Shown here piece by piece: positions 25,681-34,333 of a DNA stretch of 64,000 nucleotides; within the stretch, counting starts at the first letter, position 1; the number at the start of each line of letters is the position of its first letter. Both the position numbers and the translations under genes were made by a program. The notes under the pieces were generated by a model. It worked only from the letters and a program-made list of their open reading frames with translations. It had not been told where the DNA came from and made no database searches. Source of the DNA: DAIDKA01 sp036489445 (GTDB lineage Bacteria > Pseudomonadota > Gammaproteobacteria > Steroidobacterales > Steroidobacteraceae); NCBI GenBank assembly GCA_036489445.1, contig DASXFV010000091.1, positions 1-64,000 of the forward strand, in the 5' to 3' direction.

Positions 25681-26478
25681 ATGTTGGGACTGTCCGCCAA
25701 TATCAGCCTGCTTTTCAGGGAATTGCCGCTGCTTGAGCGCTTCGCGGCCGCGCGCGCGGCCGGATTTCCGACAGTGGAAATCCAGGTTCCCTACGAGCAT
25801 TCGGCTGTCGCGCTGACAAACGCGGCACGCGCGGCTGGAACGCAGGTGATCCTGATCAACGCTCCGCTGGGAGCGGATGCGCGCACTTTCGGTACCGCGA
25901 GCCTGCCGGATCGCGCGGCGTTGTTCCGCTCCGAACTGGAACGCGCTGCCGAATACGCACAGGCTCTGGGGACCACACAGGTCAATGTACTGGCCGGCCG
26001 CACGACCGCTGCGGACCAGCCGCAGGCGTTACTGCAACTGGCGGACAATCTCGCACTGGCTGCCCAGATTCTCGGCCGCGTGGGCGCGCGGCCCCTGCTC
26101 GAAGTGATCAATCCCGTCAACGCGCCCGGCTACTGCGTGCCGGATTTCGAATTGGCCGCGCAGATCCTCGACCGCACCGATCCTCGGGTGGGCCTGCAAT
26201 TTGACATCTATCACGCAGCCATGCTGGGACTGGATCCTGCACAGGCATTCACGCGCCACTTGCCGCGCATCCGTCATGTGCAGTTCGCGGACAACCCGGG
26301 ACGGCATGAGCCGGGCACCGGCGGCCTGGACTTCAATGGGATATTCGACACGATTCGCGCCAGCGGGTACGCGGGCTGGGTGGGCGCCGAATATCACCCG
26401 ACTGCTGGAACGCTGGCGGGTCTGGGCTGGATGCGCGAATGGGGTTGGCGAATCGCCGGCGGCCGCGACTCTCAATGA
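25681..26478 (+). CDS. hyi: Hydroxypyruvate isomerase family TIM-barrel protein
   Basis: 265-residue AP-endonuclease-2-like TIM barrel. Visible motifs are MLGLSANISLLF at the start, FPTVEIQVPYE, LINAPLGADARTFG, LLEVINPVNAPGYC, LQFDIYHAAMLGLD (metal ligands), HVQFADNPGRHEPGTG and VGAEYHP. These match Hyi/OtnI, which interconverts hydroxypyruvate and tartronate semialdehyde or related 2-oxo sugars acids. The ATG at 25681 has GAGGTG about 8 bases upstream; the frame extends to 25618 but without support. The last 7 bases overlap the end of the convergent flavin reductase gene. Confidence 0.88.
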   Translation: MLGLSANISLLFRELPLLERFAAARAAGFPTVEIQVPYEHSAVALTNAARAAGTQVILINAPLGADARTFGTASLPDRAALFRSELERAAEYAQALGTTQVNVLAGRTTAADQPQALLQLADNLALAAQILGRVGARPLLEVINPVNAPGYCVPDFELAAQILDRTDPRVGLQFDIYHAAMLGLDPAQAFTRHLPRIRHVQFADNPGRHEPGTGGLDFNGIFDTIRASGYAGWVGAEYHPTAGTLAGLGWMREWGWRIAGGRDSQ

Positions 26479-27020
26479 TGGTAGAAGATATGTGGCGGCT
26501 CATCCTCCACGTCCGCCAGATCGGGTGCCGCCACCCCTTCGCTGAAATCCACACGGCGATACTTGCCTGAAACGAACAGCAGCGGTTGATGCGGTGTGAT
26601 GCCTTTGTGCATGCAGATCACCTCGCCGAGGATCACATAGTGATCGCCGGCTTCAGTGATACTGCGGGTACGGCAGCCGATGGATGCCAGGGCGCCTTCC
26701 AGCCGCGGACCCGCCATACTCTCGACGAACCGGAACGGCGGCAGTGCCGAGTCCTTCCAACCACCCGCAAAATATGTCGAGAGGGCCTGTTGGTCCTGGC
26801 GCAGAATGTTGATGGTAAAGCGGGTCAGGCCCGGCAGATCCTGCGCAATGCGTGCTTTGCGGGACGGACAGAACAGCATCAACAAAGGATCCAGGGATAC
26901 CGAGGTCACTGAATTGGCGGTCATTGCATGCACCTGCCCGTGAACCTCCGCAACAATGATCGTCACGCCCGTTGCGTACAAGCCGACGACCTCGCGGAAT
27001 TCCTTGGGTTCCAAACTCAT
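26472..27020 (-). CDS. Flavin reductase family protein
   Basis: 182-residue FMN-binding split-barrel protein. It starts MSLEPKEFREVVGLYATGVTI and contains the family motifs MTANSVTSVSLDPLLMLFC, FTINILRQDQQALS and DHYVILGEVI. Such proteins are the NAD(P)H:flavin reductase partners of two-component monooxygenases, or act as stand-alone flavin enzymes. I see no monooxygenase partner in the neighbourhood. The start at 27020 is chosen because homology begins exactly there, although the frame is open upstream. It lies 14 bases downstream of an unknown exported-protein gene. Confidence 0.85.
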   Translation of the reverse strand: MSLEPKEFREVVGLYATGVTIIVAEVHGQVHAMTANSVTSVSLDPLLMLFCPSRKARIAQDLPGLTRFTINILRQDQQALSTYFAGGWKDSALPPFRFVESMAGPRLEGALASIGCRTRSITEAGDHYVILGEVICMHKGITPHQPLLFVSGKYRRVDFSEGVAAPDLADVEDEPPHIFYHH

Positions 27021-27033
27021 TATCCTGAGGATC

Positions 27034-27990
27034 CTAAGGTCCTGCCTGAGGGCGATCCGTCCGACCGGCATGGCTACCCGGTGCTGAGCCCCGGTTCGGA
27101 CGGGGTGATTGTAGCGGCAATGCAAGGATGCTTCCGGGGGACTTGCCGACCCGAACCCAGATCCGGCCGGGCTGTTGATACACCACCGGATCCGAAGCGC
27201 GGCAGGCGCCGCATGTCGCACGCACACCGAGCTCTCCCAGGGTGGGATTGTGCGGGCGCAGGCTATCGGGTACCGAGACGCGTGCCACAATCGTCGCCAG
27301 AAATTGACTCAGGTCGGTCGCCGCGGTGCTCACCTGCTCGTCCAGCGGGCCATCCATGACGAAACGCGCCCGGCTGCGGCGCGGCATGGCGCTGTCCGCG
27401 AGCAGGGACCGCCCGAAGTACTGCACCTGGGTGGTCGTTCGGGTTTCATGCGTCGTCGCGATCGCCCGTACCGTGGTCAGGTCCATCGTCGCATGGAATT
27501 CCACCCTGCCCCCCAGGTCCACCAGCTCGTCACGCACCACCGCGACAACGGCATCCTGTCCCACCAGGGTCTGCAGCTGGCTATCGCTTTCCGGCTCTGA
27601 GCTGCTCACAACCAGGGTCCGCCAGGGCCAGTTCGCCGCGACATGGGACAGCTGCATCAACAGCGCCTGGCTGAAGCCACGGTCTGCTTCCGAAGTACGC
27701 CAGGGGGCCGGCAGCGGCACGCGGCGCGCCTCGCCATCGCGGCGGATGACAGGTGCAGCAATCCAGTGCCCCAGCTGCAGATGCACCAGCAGCAATGGGC
27801 CCTCGGGCGGCTGCAGCAGCAGAATTGGCCGCAGATCCGGCGAAAGTTCCGTGGCGGGCCCCTGGCTGGCAGCCTGCACGGGGCAGGCGAGCAAGCTGGC
27901 GATGCCCGCCACCATCCCGGCACCCACCGCGGTACCGGCCTGTCGCATCAGGCGTTGCAGCAAAAACGTAATGCAGGGCCAGCATTTCAC
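27034..27990 (-). CDS. Exported protein of unknown function
   Basis: Up to 318 residues. A hydrophobic signal-like region (VGAGMVAGIASLLACPVQA) precedes a mixed alpha/beta globular region and a basic, Pro/Gly-rich tail. The sequence SLLAC resembles a weak lipobox, so a lipoprotein is possible. The actual start may be the ATG at 27948 (MRQAGTAVGAGM), which gives a shorter signal peptide. A CGAC pair of cysteines occurs near residue 260. I do not recognise the family. It precedes the flavin reductase on the same strand and is divergent from the SDR gene. Confidence 0.6.
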   Translation of the reverse strand: MKCWPCITFLLQRLMRQAGTAVGAGMVAGIASLLACPVQAASQGPATELSPDLRPILLLQPPEGPLLLVHLQLGHWIAAPVIRRDGEARRVPLPAPWRTSEADRGFSQALLMQLSHVAANWPWRTLVVSSSEPESDSQLQTLVGQDAVVAVVRDELVDLGGRVEFHATMDLTTVRAIATTHETRTTTQVQYFGRSLLADSAMPRRSRARFVMDGPLDEQVSTAATDLSQFLATIVARVSVPDSLRPHNPTLGELGVRATCGACRASDPVVYQQPGRIWVRVGKSPGSILALPLQSPRPNRGSAPGSHAGRTDRPQAGP

Positions 27991-28037
27991 GCGCCATTGT
28001 AATATGCGACGCCCGCTCGAAGGGTCCAGAAGAGGTC

Positions 28038-28874
28038 ATGGCAATGCAGATTTCCGAATTGTTCGCGGTGCGTGGTTACGGCGTGGTGGTCACAGGAGGC
28101 GCCAGTGGCCTCGGTCTCGCGTACGCCGAAGCGCTGGCGGAAAACGGTGCACGGGTCACCATCCTGGATCTGGATGCCGCCCAGATCGCCGTACACACGG
28201 CGCGCCTGAGTGCAGCCGGGCATGACGTGCGCGGTGCCACGGTGAATGTCACGGATCACCCCGCCCTGGATGCGGCCATTGATGAGGCGGCCAGACTCTA
28301 TGGTCGCCTCGATGTGGTCTTCGCCAATGCCGGCGTGGATTCCGGGGTCGGCTTTGTCGATGGCTGGGTGGGCAGCGATCGCAAGCGCGTGCCCGAGGGC
28401 GCTCTGGAGAACTACACCGACGAGCGCTGGAACCGCGTCATCGATGTCAATCTCAACGGCGTGTTCGCCACGATGCGCGCCGCGGCCCGGCACATGCGCC
28501 CGCGGCGCTCGGGCAGAATCATCGTCACGACCTCACTTGCCGCCACCAAGGTTGAACCGGCCATCGGCTCCGCCTACATGGCGGCCAAGGCTGGCGCCTT
28601 CCATCTCACGCAGTCCGTGGCGCTGGAACTTGCCGCCTATGGCATCACCGTCAATGCCATCGCGCCGGGGTTCATTGTCACCAATATCGGCGGCGGTCAT
28701 GCCAAGCGGCCGGAAACCCAGGCGATCGTCGGCAAGTTCATCCCCATGCACCGGGTGGGATTTCCCGATGATCTGAAGGGATTGGCACTGTTCCTCGCCT
28801 CCCCCGGTTCCTCCTACATCACCGGTCAGCAGATCACAATCGACGGCGGCTGGGGACTGGGCTTCGCGGACTGA
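28038..28874 (+). CDS. SDR-family NAD(P)-dependent oxidoreductase
   Basis: 278-residue classical short-chain dehydrogenase. The cofactor motif is TGGASGLG (about residues 19-26), Asp in ILDLDA suggests NAD preference, and the NAG motif is FANAGVD. The catalytic Ser is in TTSLAAT and YMAAK gives Tyr and Lys. The C-terminal GQQITIDGGWGLG is the usual SDR ending. An insert around residues 108-130 (GFVDGWVGSDRKRVPEG) shapes the substrate pocket. The substrate is unknown. AGAGGTC just before the ATG is a good ribosome-binding site. It converges with the bkdB gene, 8 bases between stops. Confidence 0.9.
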   Translation: MAMQISELFAVRGYGVVVTGGASGLGLAYAEALAENGARVTILDLDAAQIAVHTARLSAAGHDVRGATVNVTDHPALDAAIDEAARLYGRLDVVFANAGVDSGVGFVDGWVGSDRKRVPEGALENYTDERWNRVIDVNLNGVFATMRAAARHMRPRRSGRIIVTTSLAATKVEPAIGSAYMAAKAGAFHLTQSVALELAAYGITVNAIAPGFIVTNIGGGHAKRPETQAIVGKFIPMHRVGFPDDLKGLALFLASPGSSYITGQQITIDGGWGLGFAD

Positions 28875-28882
28875 CGGGCGTC

Positions 28883-30031
28883 TCACATGAAAAGCAGCGC
28901 CGGCTGTTCCAGCCCCTCGCGCAGAGTCTGGATCAAGCCGGCGGCATCAAAGCCATCGATGAACCGATGATCGAAACTTGAGGACAGGTTCATCATCCGA
29001 CGGATGCAGATGACGCCACCATGCACCACCGGCCGCTCCACGGCGCGATTGACGCCGATGATGGCGAGCTCCGGCTGATTGATGATCGGCGTGGAGGCGA
29101 TGCCTCCGAGCTTCCCCAGGCTGGTCACGGTGATGGTGGAGCCGCTGAGCTCCTGCGGCCGTGCGCGACCGTCGCGCGCCGCCGAACTCAGACGACGAAT
29201 CTCGGCGGCGATTTCCTGTAGCGACAGATGCTGCGCATCCTTGATCACGGGCACCTTCAGTCCCTGTGGGGTCTGCACTGCGATGCCCAGGTGCACAGCC
29301 GCGTATTGCAGCAGCATCTGTCGCGAGGCATCGAAGTGCGCATTGCATTGTGGATGACGGGCGAGCGCGCGGATCAACCCCCGCACAATGAAAGGCAGAT
29401 AAGTCAGCGCTGCGGTGCCAGCCTCTGCGGTGACATTGAGCTTTGCGCGCAGCGACTCCAGCGCCGTGACATCCACCTCCTCCACATAGGAGAAGTGCGG
29501 GATGTTGCGGGCACTGGCGGTGACCTGCTCGGCGATCAGCCGGCGCAGGCCCGTCACCGGAATCTCCTGCACCTCGGGCATTGAGTCTGTCGCCGGCCGC
29601 GCACCCCCGGCGCTGGACCCCAGTTGCGCTTCCAGGTCCTGTAGAACGATGCGCCCGTGCGGACCCGTGCCGGGGATGGTCGTCAGATCGATGCCCGCCT
29701 CGCGGGCGCGGCGCCGGATGGCGGGGGATGTGGCCACCCGGCGCGGCACCGCCTCATCCGAGTGCGGCTTGGGTGGCGGGGGTGCGGCACTGTCGGTCTC
29801 AAACACCGCCAGCTCGGCGCCCACCGCCACGCGCTGCCCTGGTGTGCCGGTGGTGCTCAGGACGCGTCCAGCAACCGGGGCGGGCACCTCAATGGTCGCC
29901 TTCTGCGTCAGCACCTCCACCAGCGGCTCATCCTCCTTGACTTCCTCACCCGCAGCCACCCGCCAGGCGAGGATTTCCGCATCGACTGCGCCCTCTCCCA
30001 GATCCGGAAGCTTGAACACATAGCGGCTCAT
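28883..30031 (-). CDS. bkdB: Branched-chain 2-oxoacid dehydrogenase E2 (dihydrolipoyl transacylase)
   Basis: 382-residue E2 subunit. There is one lipoyl domain (residues 1-80, lipoyl-lysine in LTQKATIEVP) and a peripheral-subunit-binding domain (ATSPAIRRRAREAGIDLTTIPGTGPHGRI). The C-terminal catalytic acyltransferase domain has DHRFIDG (His and Asp of HxxxD) near the end. It transfers branched acyl groups from E1 to CoA. The start at 30031 overlaps the E1-beta stop by 4 bases (ATGA), so it was coupled to E1. E3 is not in the window. The gene is intact although the E1 genes upstream are not. Confidence 0.92.
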   Translation of the reverse strand: MSRYVFKLPDLGEGAVDAEILAWRVAAGEEVKEDEPLVEVLTQKATIEVPAPVAGRVLSTTGTPGQRVAVGAELAVFETDSAAPPPPKPHSDEAVPRRVATSPAIRRRAREAGIDLTTIPGTGPHGRIVLQDLEAQLGSSAGGARPATDSMPEVQEIPVTGLRRLIAEQVTASARNIPHFSYVEEVDVTALESLRAKLNVTAEAGTAALTYLPFIVRGLIRALARHPQCNAHFDASRQMLLQYAAVHLGIAVQTPQGLKVPVIKDAQHLSLQEIAAEIRRLSSAARDGRARPQELSGSTITVTSLGKLGGIASTPIINQPELAIIGVNRAVERPVVHGGVICIRRMMNLSSSFDHRFIDGFDAAGLIQTLREGLEQPALLFM

Positions 30032-30591
30032 GCGCCCTCCATCACCCGCGCAATCGCGGCCGCGATACGCTTCGGCCCCGGGAAGTACTCCCATTCAAAT
30101 GCGTGCGGGTACGGCGTGTCCCACCCCGTCACGCGCTCGATCGGCGCCAGCAGATTCCAGAAGCACGCCTCCTGGACGGTGGCGGACAGCTCTGCCCCGA
30201 AGCCGCTGAATCGCGTGGCTTCGTGCACGATGACGCAGCGGCCGGTGCGATTCACCGATCCGCACAATGTCGCGGTGTCCAGCGGCGAGAGCGTACGCAG
30301 GTCGATGATCTCGGCATCCACACCGCTGCGGGCCACCGCCGCCTGCGCCACATGCACCATCGTGCCGTAGGCCACGACGCTCACCTGGGTGCCGGATCGG
30401 ACGATTTCAGCGCGGGACAACGGAACGCCATAGTGGCCCGCCGGGACATCCCCCCGGGGATGCGTACTCCAGGGCACCGCGGCCTTGGCCGGTTCCCCGT
30501 CAAAGGGGCCGCTGTAGATCCGCTTGGGCTCGAAAAAGATTGCCATAGCCGGGACCGCGGGCGGCGAAACTGCGCTGTTCGCCCCCGGCAA
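30028..30591 (-). pseudogene. bkdA2: Branched-chain 2-oxoacid dehydrogenase E1-beta, C-terminal remnant
   Basis: Homology to BkdA2 begins only at AIFFEPKRIYSGPFDG (first base 30543) and continues intact to the C-terminus (VVHEATRFSGFGAELS, ERVTGWDTPYPHAFEWEYFPGP). The first half of E1-beta, roughly 150-190 residues by comparison with family length, is absent. The open frame extends upstream to 30591, but those residues are the E1-alpha sequence in the wrong frame. An ATG at 30546 could give a truncated product. Without the N-terminal cofactor-contacting domain a functional E1 tetramer is not expected. It could also be an assembly error. Confidence 0.78.
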
Positions 30592-31339
30592 AGCCCTGAA
30601 AACTGGAGATCGCCCACTGGTTGTTGACGATGTTGAGAATCACCGGCGCCCGGTACACTGCCGCGAAAGTCATGGCATGGTGGAAATCCGCTTCCGCGCT
30701 GCTGCCCTCACCAATCCAGGCCGCAGCGATGCGATCCTCGCCCTTGAGGGCCGCGGCCATCGCCCAGCCCACGGCCTGCGGATACTGGGTGGCGAGATTT
30801 CCGGAAATGGAGAAGATGTTGCCCGCTGCCCAGTGATACATGACGGGCATCTGGCGGCCCTTGCACATGTCACGGGTGTTCGACAGGCACTGGCACATCA
30901 GCTCGACAATGCTGTGGCCGCGCGCCACATGCAGTCCCTGATTGCGATAGGCCGGAAACAGCATGTCATCCGGGCGCAGCGCCATCGGCTGGGCCACGCA
31001 GACCGCCTCCTCGCCCAGGCAGCGCACATAGAAGGAAATCCTGCCTTGCCGCTGGATGTTCTGCATGCGCTGGTCGAACAGCCGCGTCAGCAGCATGTGC
31101 CGCAGGCCGACCTGCAGTTCCGCAGGCTCCAGGTGCGGGTTCCACGGACCCACGGCCAGGTGGCTCTCATTCAGCACCCGGACCATGCCGGTTGCGAGAC
31201 TCTCGGTATGGGTCAGCGCCGCTGTGACATCAGGTCGCGCCAATGCGCCGGCTGGGGAGATCTGCAGATAGCTGAAGTCAGGTCTCTGACCCGGCCGTGC
31301 CGGAGGATGCGGGACATGCAATCGCGATATCCCGCTCAT
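30500..31339 (-). pseudogene. bkdA1: Branched-chain 2-oxoacid dehydrogenase E1-alpha, N-terminal remnant
   Basis: The first 266 codons match BkdA1-type E1-alpha: RLHVPHPPARPGQRPDFSYL, GEEAVCVAQPMALRPDD, the thiamine-diphosphate motif GEGSSAEADF...NIVNNQWA, and FAARGPGYG. At about 30541-30545 the homology stops and the sequence continues as E1-beta in another frame. The E1-alpha frame then reads only 14 more unrelated codons to a stop at 30500. About 130 C-terminal residues are therefore missing. The gene starts 3 bases after the aminotransferase stop. The cause could be a genuine deletion of about 0.9 kb or an assembly collapse. Confidence 0.78.
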
Positions 31340-31342
31340 GGC

Positions 31343-32350
31343 TTACACCGGGGTGAGCCATCCGAACCGGTCCGGCACCACCCCGCGTTGCACCTCGACC
31401 AGCGCCGCGCGCAATGCCTGCGTCACGGGCCCGACGCCCCCATCCGCGACGCGCACCTCGCGCTCCTGCCAGATCAGGGTGCCGACTCCTGCCAGCACGG
31501 CTGCCGTACCGGACAAGGCAGCTTCGCCCGTCGTGGCCCATTCCAAGGTCTCTGCCACGGTGACGATGCGCTCCTGCACCGTGTAGCCCATATCCCGAGC
31601 CATGGTGAGCAGCGAATCACGCGTGACACCATGCAGAAAGGTGGAGTCCAGGCTGCGCGTCAGGATCTGCCGATCACGCAGCAGCAGAAAGTTGGCGGCT
31701 CCGGTCTCCTGTACCTCTCCGTTCGGGCAGAACAGCACCTGATCAGCCTTGTGCTGGCGCCGCGCCGCCAGTGTCGGCCCGAGGGCCGCCGCATAATTAC
31801 CGCCGGTCTTGACCACTCCCAGGTGTGGTGCTGACCGCAGCGCCGGTTCCATGAGAATACGCAGCGGCTTGATGCCACCGGCAAAGTAGTCCCAGACGGG
31901 GCTTGCCATCACCACCAGCGTCGCCTGGTCGGCCGGCGTCGCCGCCGCGCCGATATTAGGCGTCGTGCCGAACAGCAGCGGGCGCAGGTACAGGGAGCCC
32001 GGGGACTCGGGCACCTCGCCACGGCTGCGATCCACCAGCGCCAGCACCATGCTGCGTACCAGGTTCGCCTCCGGCTCGGGCAGCACCAACAGGCGCGCAC
32101 TCTGTCGCAGCCTTTCTATATGGCGATCCATGCGGAAGAGATGGATGCCCCCATCGGTGCGCCGATACGCCTTGAAGCCCTCGAAGCACGAGCTGCAGTA
32201 GTGCAGCGCATGCGCGGCCGGATGCAGCGACAGGGCGCTGGTGGGCTTAAGCTCAAACGCAGACCAAGCGCCGCCCTGATAGGTGGCGACGGCCATCAGG
32301 TCCGTAAACACGCTGCCAAACGGCGCGGTACGTGGATCAGGCTTGCTCAT
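31343..32350 (-). CDS. ilvE: Branched-chain amino acid aminotransferase (class IV PLP)
   Basis: 335-residue fold-type IV aminotransferase. The motifs are YCSSCFEGFKAYR, FRMDRHIERLRQSA, the PLP lysine in GVVKTGGNYAAAL, ETGAANFLLL and GTAAVLAGVG. This matches large-type BCATs (group with BCAT1/2 and IlvE-II). It converts Leu, Ile and Val to 2-oxo acids, the substrates of the dehydrogenase encoded directly downstream. Its ATG overlaps the stop of the preceding ABC exporter by 4 bases. Confidence 0.9.
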   Translation of the reverse strand: MSKPDPRTAPFGSVFTDLMAVATYQGGAWSAFELKPTSALSLHPAAHALHYCSSCFEGFKAYRRTDGGIHLFRMDRHIERLRQSARLLVLPEPEANLVRSMVLALVDRSRGEVPESPGSLYLRPLLFGTTPNIGAAATPADQATLVVMASPVWDYFAGGIKPLRILMEPALRSAPHLGVVKTGGNYAAALGPTLAARRQHKADQVLFCPNGEVQETGAANFLLLRDRQILTRSLDSTFLHGVTRDSLLTMARDMGYTVQERIVTVAETLEWATTGEAALSGTAAVLAGVGTLIWQEREVRVADGGVGPVTQALRAALVEVQRGVVPDRFGWLTPV

Positions 32351-34227
32351 GAGGGAATTATAGGGGAATAGCGTGCCGATTGGCCGTTACCGCCCCCCAG
32401 ATCGTTCGCTTCTGCCACCGAATCGCTGTCGTATGGCAAAAAGCCCCCGGCCTGGCGCGTCCACAAGGTCTCGTAGAGACCACCGGCGGCCAGCAGTTGC
32501 GCGTGCGAACCATCCTCCACAATGCGCCCGCCATCGAACACCAGAATCCGCTCCAGATGCGCGATGGTGGATAGCCGGTGTGCGACAACCAGTACGGTGC
32601 GACCGCGCATCAGATCACTCAGGGTTTCCTGGATGCGCTGTTCAGTCACGGAGTCCAGACTGGAGGTCGCCTCATCCAGGATCAGAATCGGGGCATCCTT
32701 CAGCACGACCCGGGCAATGGCGATCCTTTGACGTTGACCGCCGGAGAGCTTGATGCCGCGCTCGCCCACCAACGCCGCATACCCTCCCGGCACGTGCTGG
32801 ATGAACTCATGCGCATGCGCCTTGCGGGCGGCCTCCACCACCTCCTCATCGCTCGCGCCCTGGCGTCCGTAGCGGATGTTGTCCATCAGACTGCGGTGAA
32901 ACAGGCTGGGATCCTGCGGAATGAGCCCCAGGTGAGCATGCAGCGATTCCTGGGTGATCTGCCGGATATCGGTACCATCGATCATCACGCGGCCGGATTG
33001 GGGCTCGTACAGGCGCAGAATGAGGCTGACAAAGGTGGACTTGCCAGAGCCGGAGTAACCCACCAGCCCCACCCGCTGGCCCGGCGGTATCCGCACCGAC
33101 AGATCATGGAATACGGTGGCCCCGCCCTGGTAGGCGAATTTCACATGCTGCAGCTCGATCGCACCCCGCGTGATATGGGCCGGCAGCGCCCCGGGCAAGT
33201 CAACGATCTCGTGCGGCCGGATGATGGTGTGCACACCATTGGTCACATTGCCGATGTACTCAAAAAAATCCAGGAACCGGCGGCTCAGATTGCGGGCCTC
33301 GTTGATGATGAGCAGCGCGGTGGCCACCGCCATCACGAATTCGGCGACCGTGATGACGCCGCGACTCCACAGCGAGAGGGCATAGACCAGCGTGCCGATC
33401 TTCAGAATCAGCGCTGCGGTGAACTGGAACCAGCGCACGCGCTCGGAGTAATGATTGGAACGCTGGATGGTGACCAGCTCGTGTTGCAGCTGCCGCTGCA
33501 GATAGCCGCGCTCAAAGCGCAGTCGTGCAAACAGGCGCGTGTTGGTGAGGTTGGTGACGGCATCGACAACCTTGCCGGTCGTGTCACTGCGCGCAGCCGC
33601 CGCGGTCACGGCGAACGGTCGCGCACGCATCGCCAGCATCCATGACAGACCGACGAAGCACACCGCCCAGGCGCCGACGAACAGGGCAAGTCCGGGAGAT
33701 GCGGAGCGGAGCACAACGGTGGCGACGGCAAACACGATCGCCATGGGCCAGAAATCGAAAATCACCGCCCACACGGTCTGGGACACGCCCAGCGATGTCT
33801 CGCTGATCCGGTGAGCCAGGGCACCGGCGAAGTCATTGTGCAGATAGCGATGCGAGTGGTGCTGCAGATAGGCGTACAACGCCCGGGTGACCGCGTGCCG
33901 CTGTCGCGGGCCGACGGTGACCTGGCAATACCCACCGGCGCGACTGGCAATCACCTCGACCACCGCCAGACCGACGAACAGCATCAAGGGGTGCAGCAAA
34001 GGGCCGGTCAGCATCGGACCCGAGGCGTGGCCGGCGTTGACGGCGCGGATGATACGCGCCATGGCGTACGGAATCAGGATGCTGCAGGTGGAATTGACGG
34101 TCTCAAAAAAGACCATCCCCAGGTACCACCAGCGGAACTCCCCGAAAAAAAAGGCGATGAACCGGAGGGGTGTCGCAGGCAGAGCCGGGGCATCAGGCGC
34201 GCGGGAAAATGGAGGTGCAACCGTCAT
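32347..34227 (-). CDS. ABC transporter, fused permease and ATPase (ABCB/MsbA-like exporter)
   Basis: 626-residue half-transporter. The N-terminal six-TM type IV exporter domain covers about residues 25-330 and the nucleotide-binding domain about 370-600. The latter has Walker A GYSGSGKST, Q-loop LIPQDPSLFH, signature LSGGQRQRIAIARV, Walker B ILILDEATSSLD and switch His in VVAHRLST. The ATG at 34227 is chosen as the start because TM1 follows about 20 residues later; the frame upstream is spurious. It forms a homodimer or heterodimer in the inner membrane. Substrate unknown. Translation is coupled by ATGA to the aminotransferase gene. Confidence 0.88.
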   Translation of the reverse strand: MTVAPPFSRAPDAPALPATPLRFIAFFFGEFRWWYLGMVFFETVNSTCSILIPYAMARIIRAVNAGHASGPMLTGPLLHPLMLFVGLAVVEVIASRAGGYCQVTVGPRQRHAVTRALYAYLQHHSHRYLHNDFAGALAHRISETSLGVSQTVWAVIFDFWPMAIVFAVATVVLRSASPGLALFVGAWAVCFVGLSWMLAMRARPFAVTAAAARSDTTGKVVDAVTNLTNTRLFARLRFERGYLQRQLQHELVTIQRSNHYSERVRWFQFTAALILKIGTLVYALSLWSRGVITVAEFVMAVATALLIINEARNLSRRFLDFFEYIGNVTNGVHTIIRPHEIVDLPGALPAHITRGAIELQHVKFAYQGGATVFHDLSVRIPPGQRVGLVGYSGSGKSTFVSLILRLYEPQSGRVMIDGTDIRQITQESLHAHLGLIPQDPSLFHRSLMDNIRYGRQGASDEEVVEAARKAHAHEFIQHVPGGYAALVGERGIKLSGGQRQRIAIARVVLKDAPILILDEATSSLDSVTEQRIQETLSDLMRGRTVLVVAHRLSTIAHLERILVFDGGRIVEDGSHAQLLAAGGLYETLWTRQAGGFLPYDSDSVAEANDLGGGNGQSARYSPIIPS

Positions 34228-34333
34228 GACATTGCCCCTAGTGTAGTGCAACGCGTCATGATGGGCAGCCGAGCGCTGGCAACGGTCTTTTGACCCGGCC
34301 CGGACCGCCGAGTCCACCCGGCAAACCTCAGCT

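Noticed and set aside
27034..27990. Lipobox in the unknown exported protein
   Set aside because: SLLAC fits only loosely, and the start codon is uncertain; kept as a possibility and not called.
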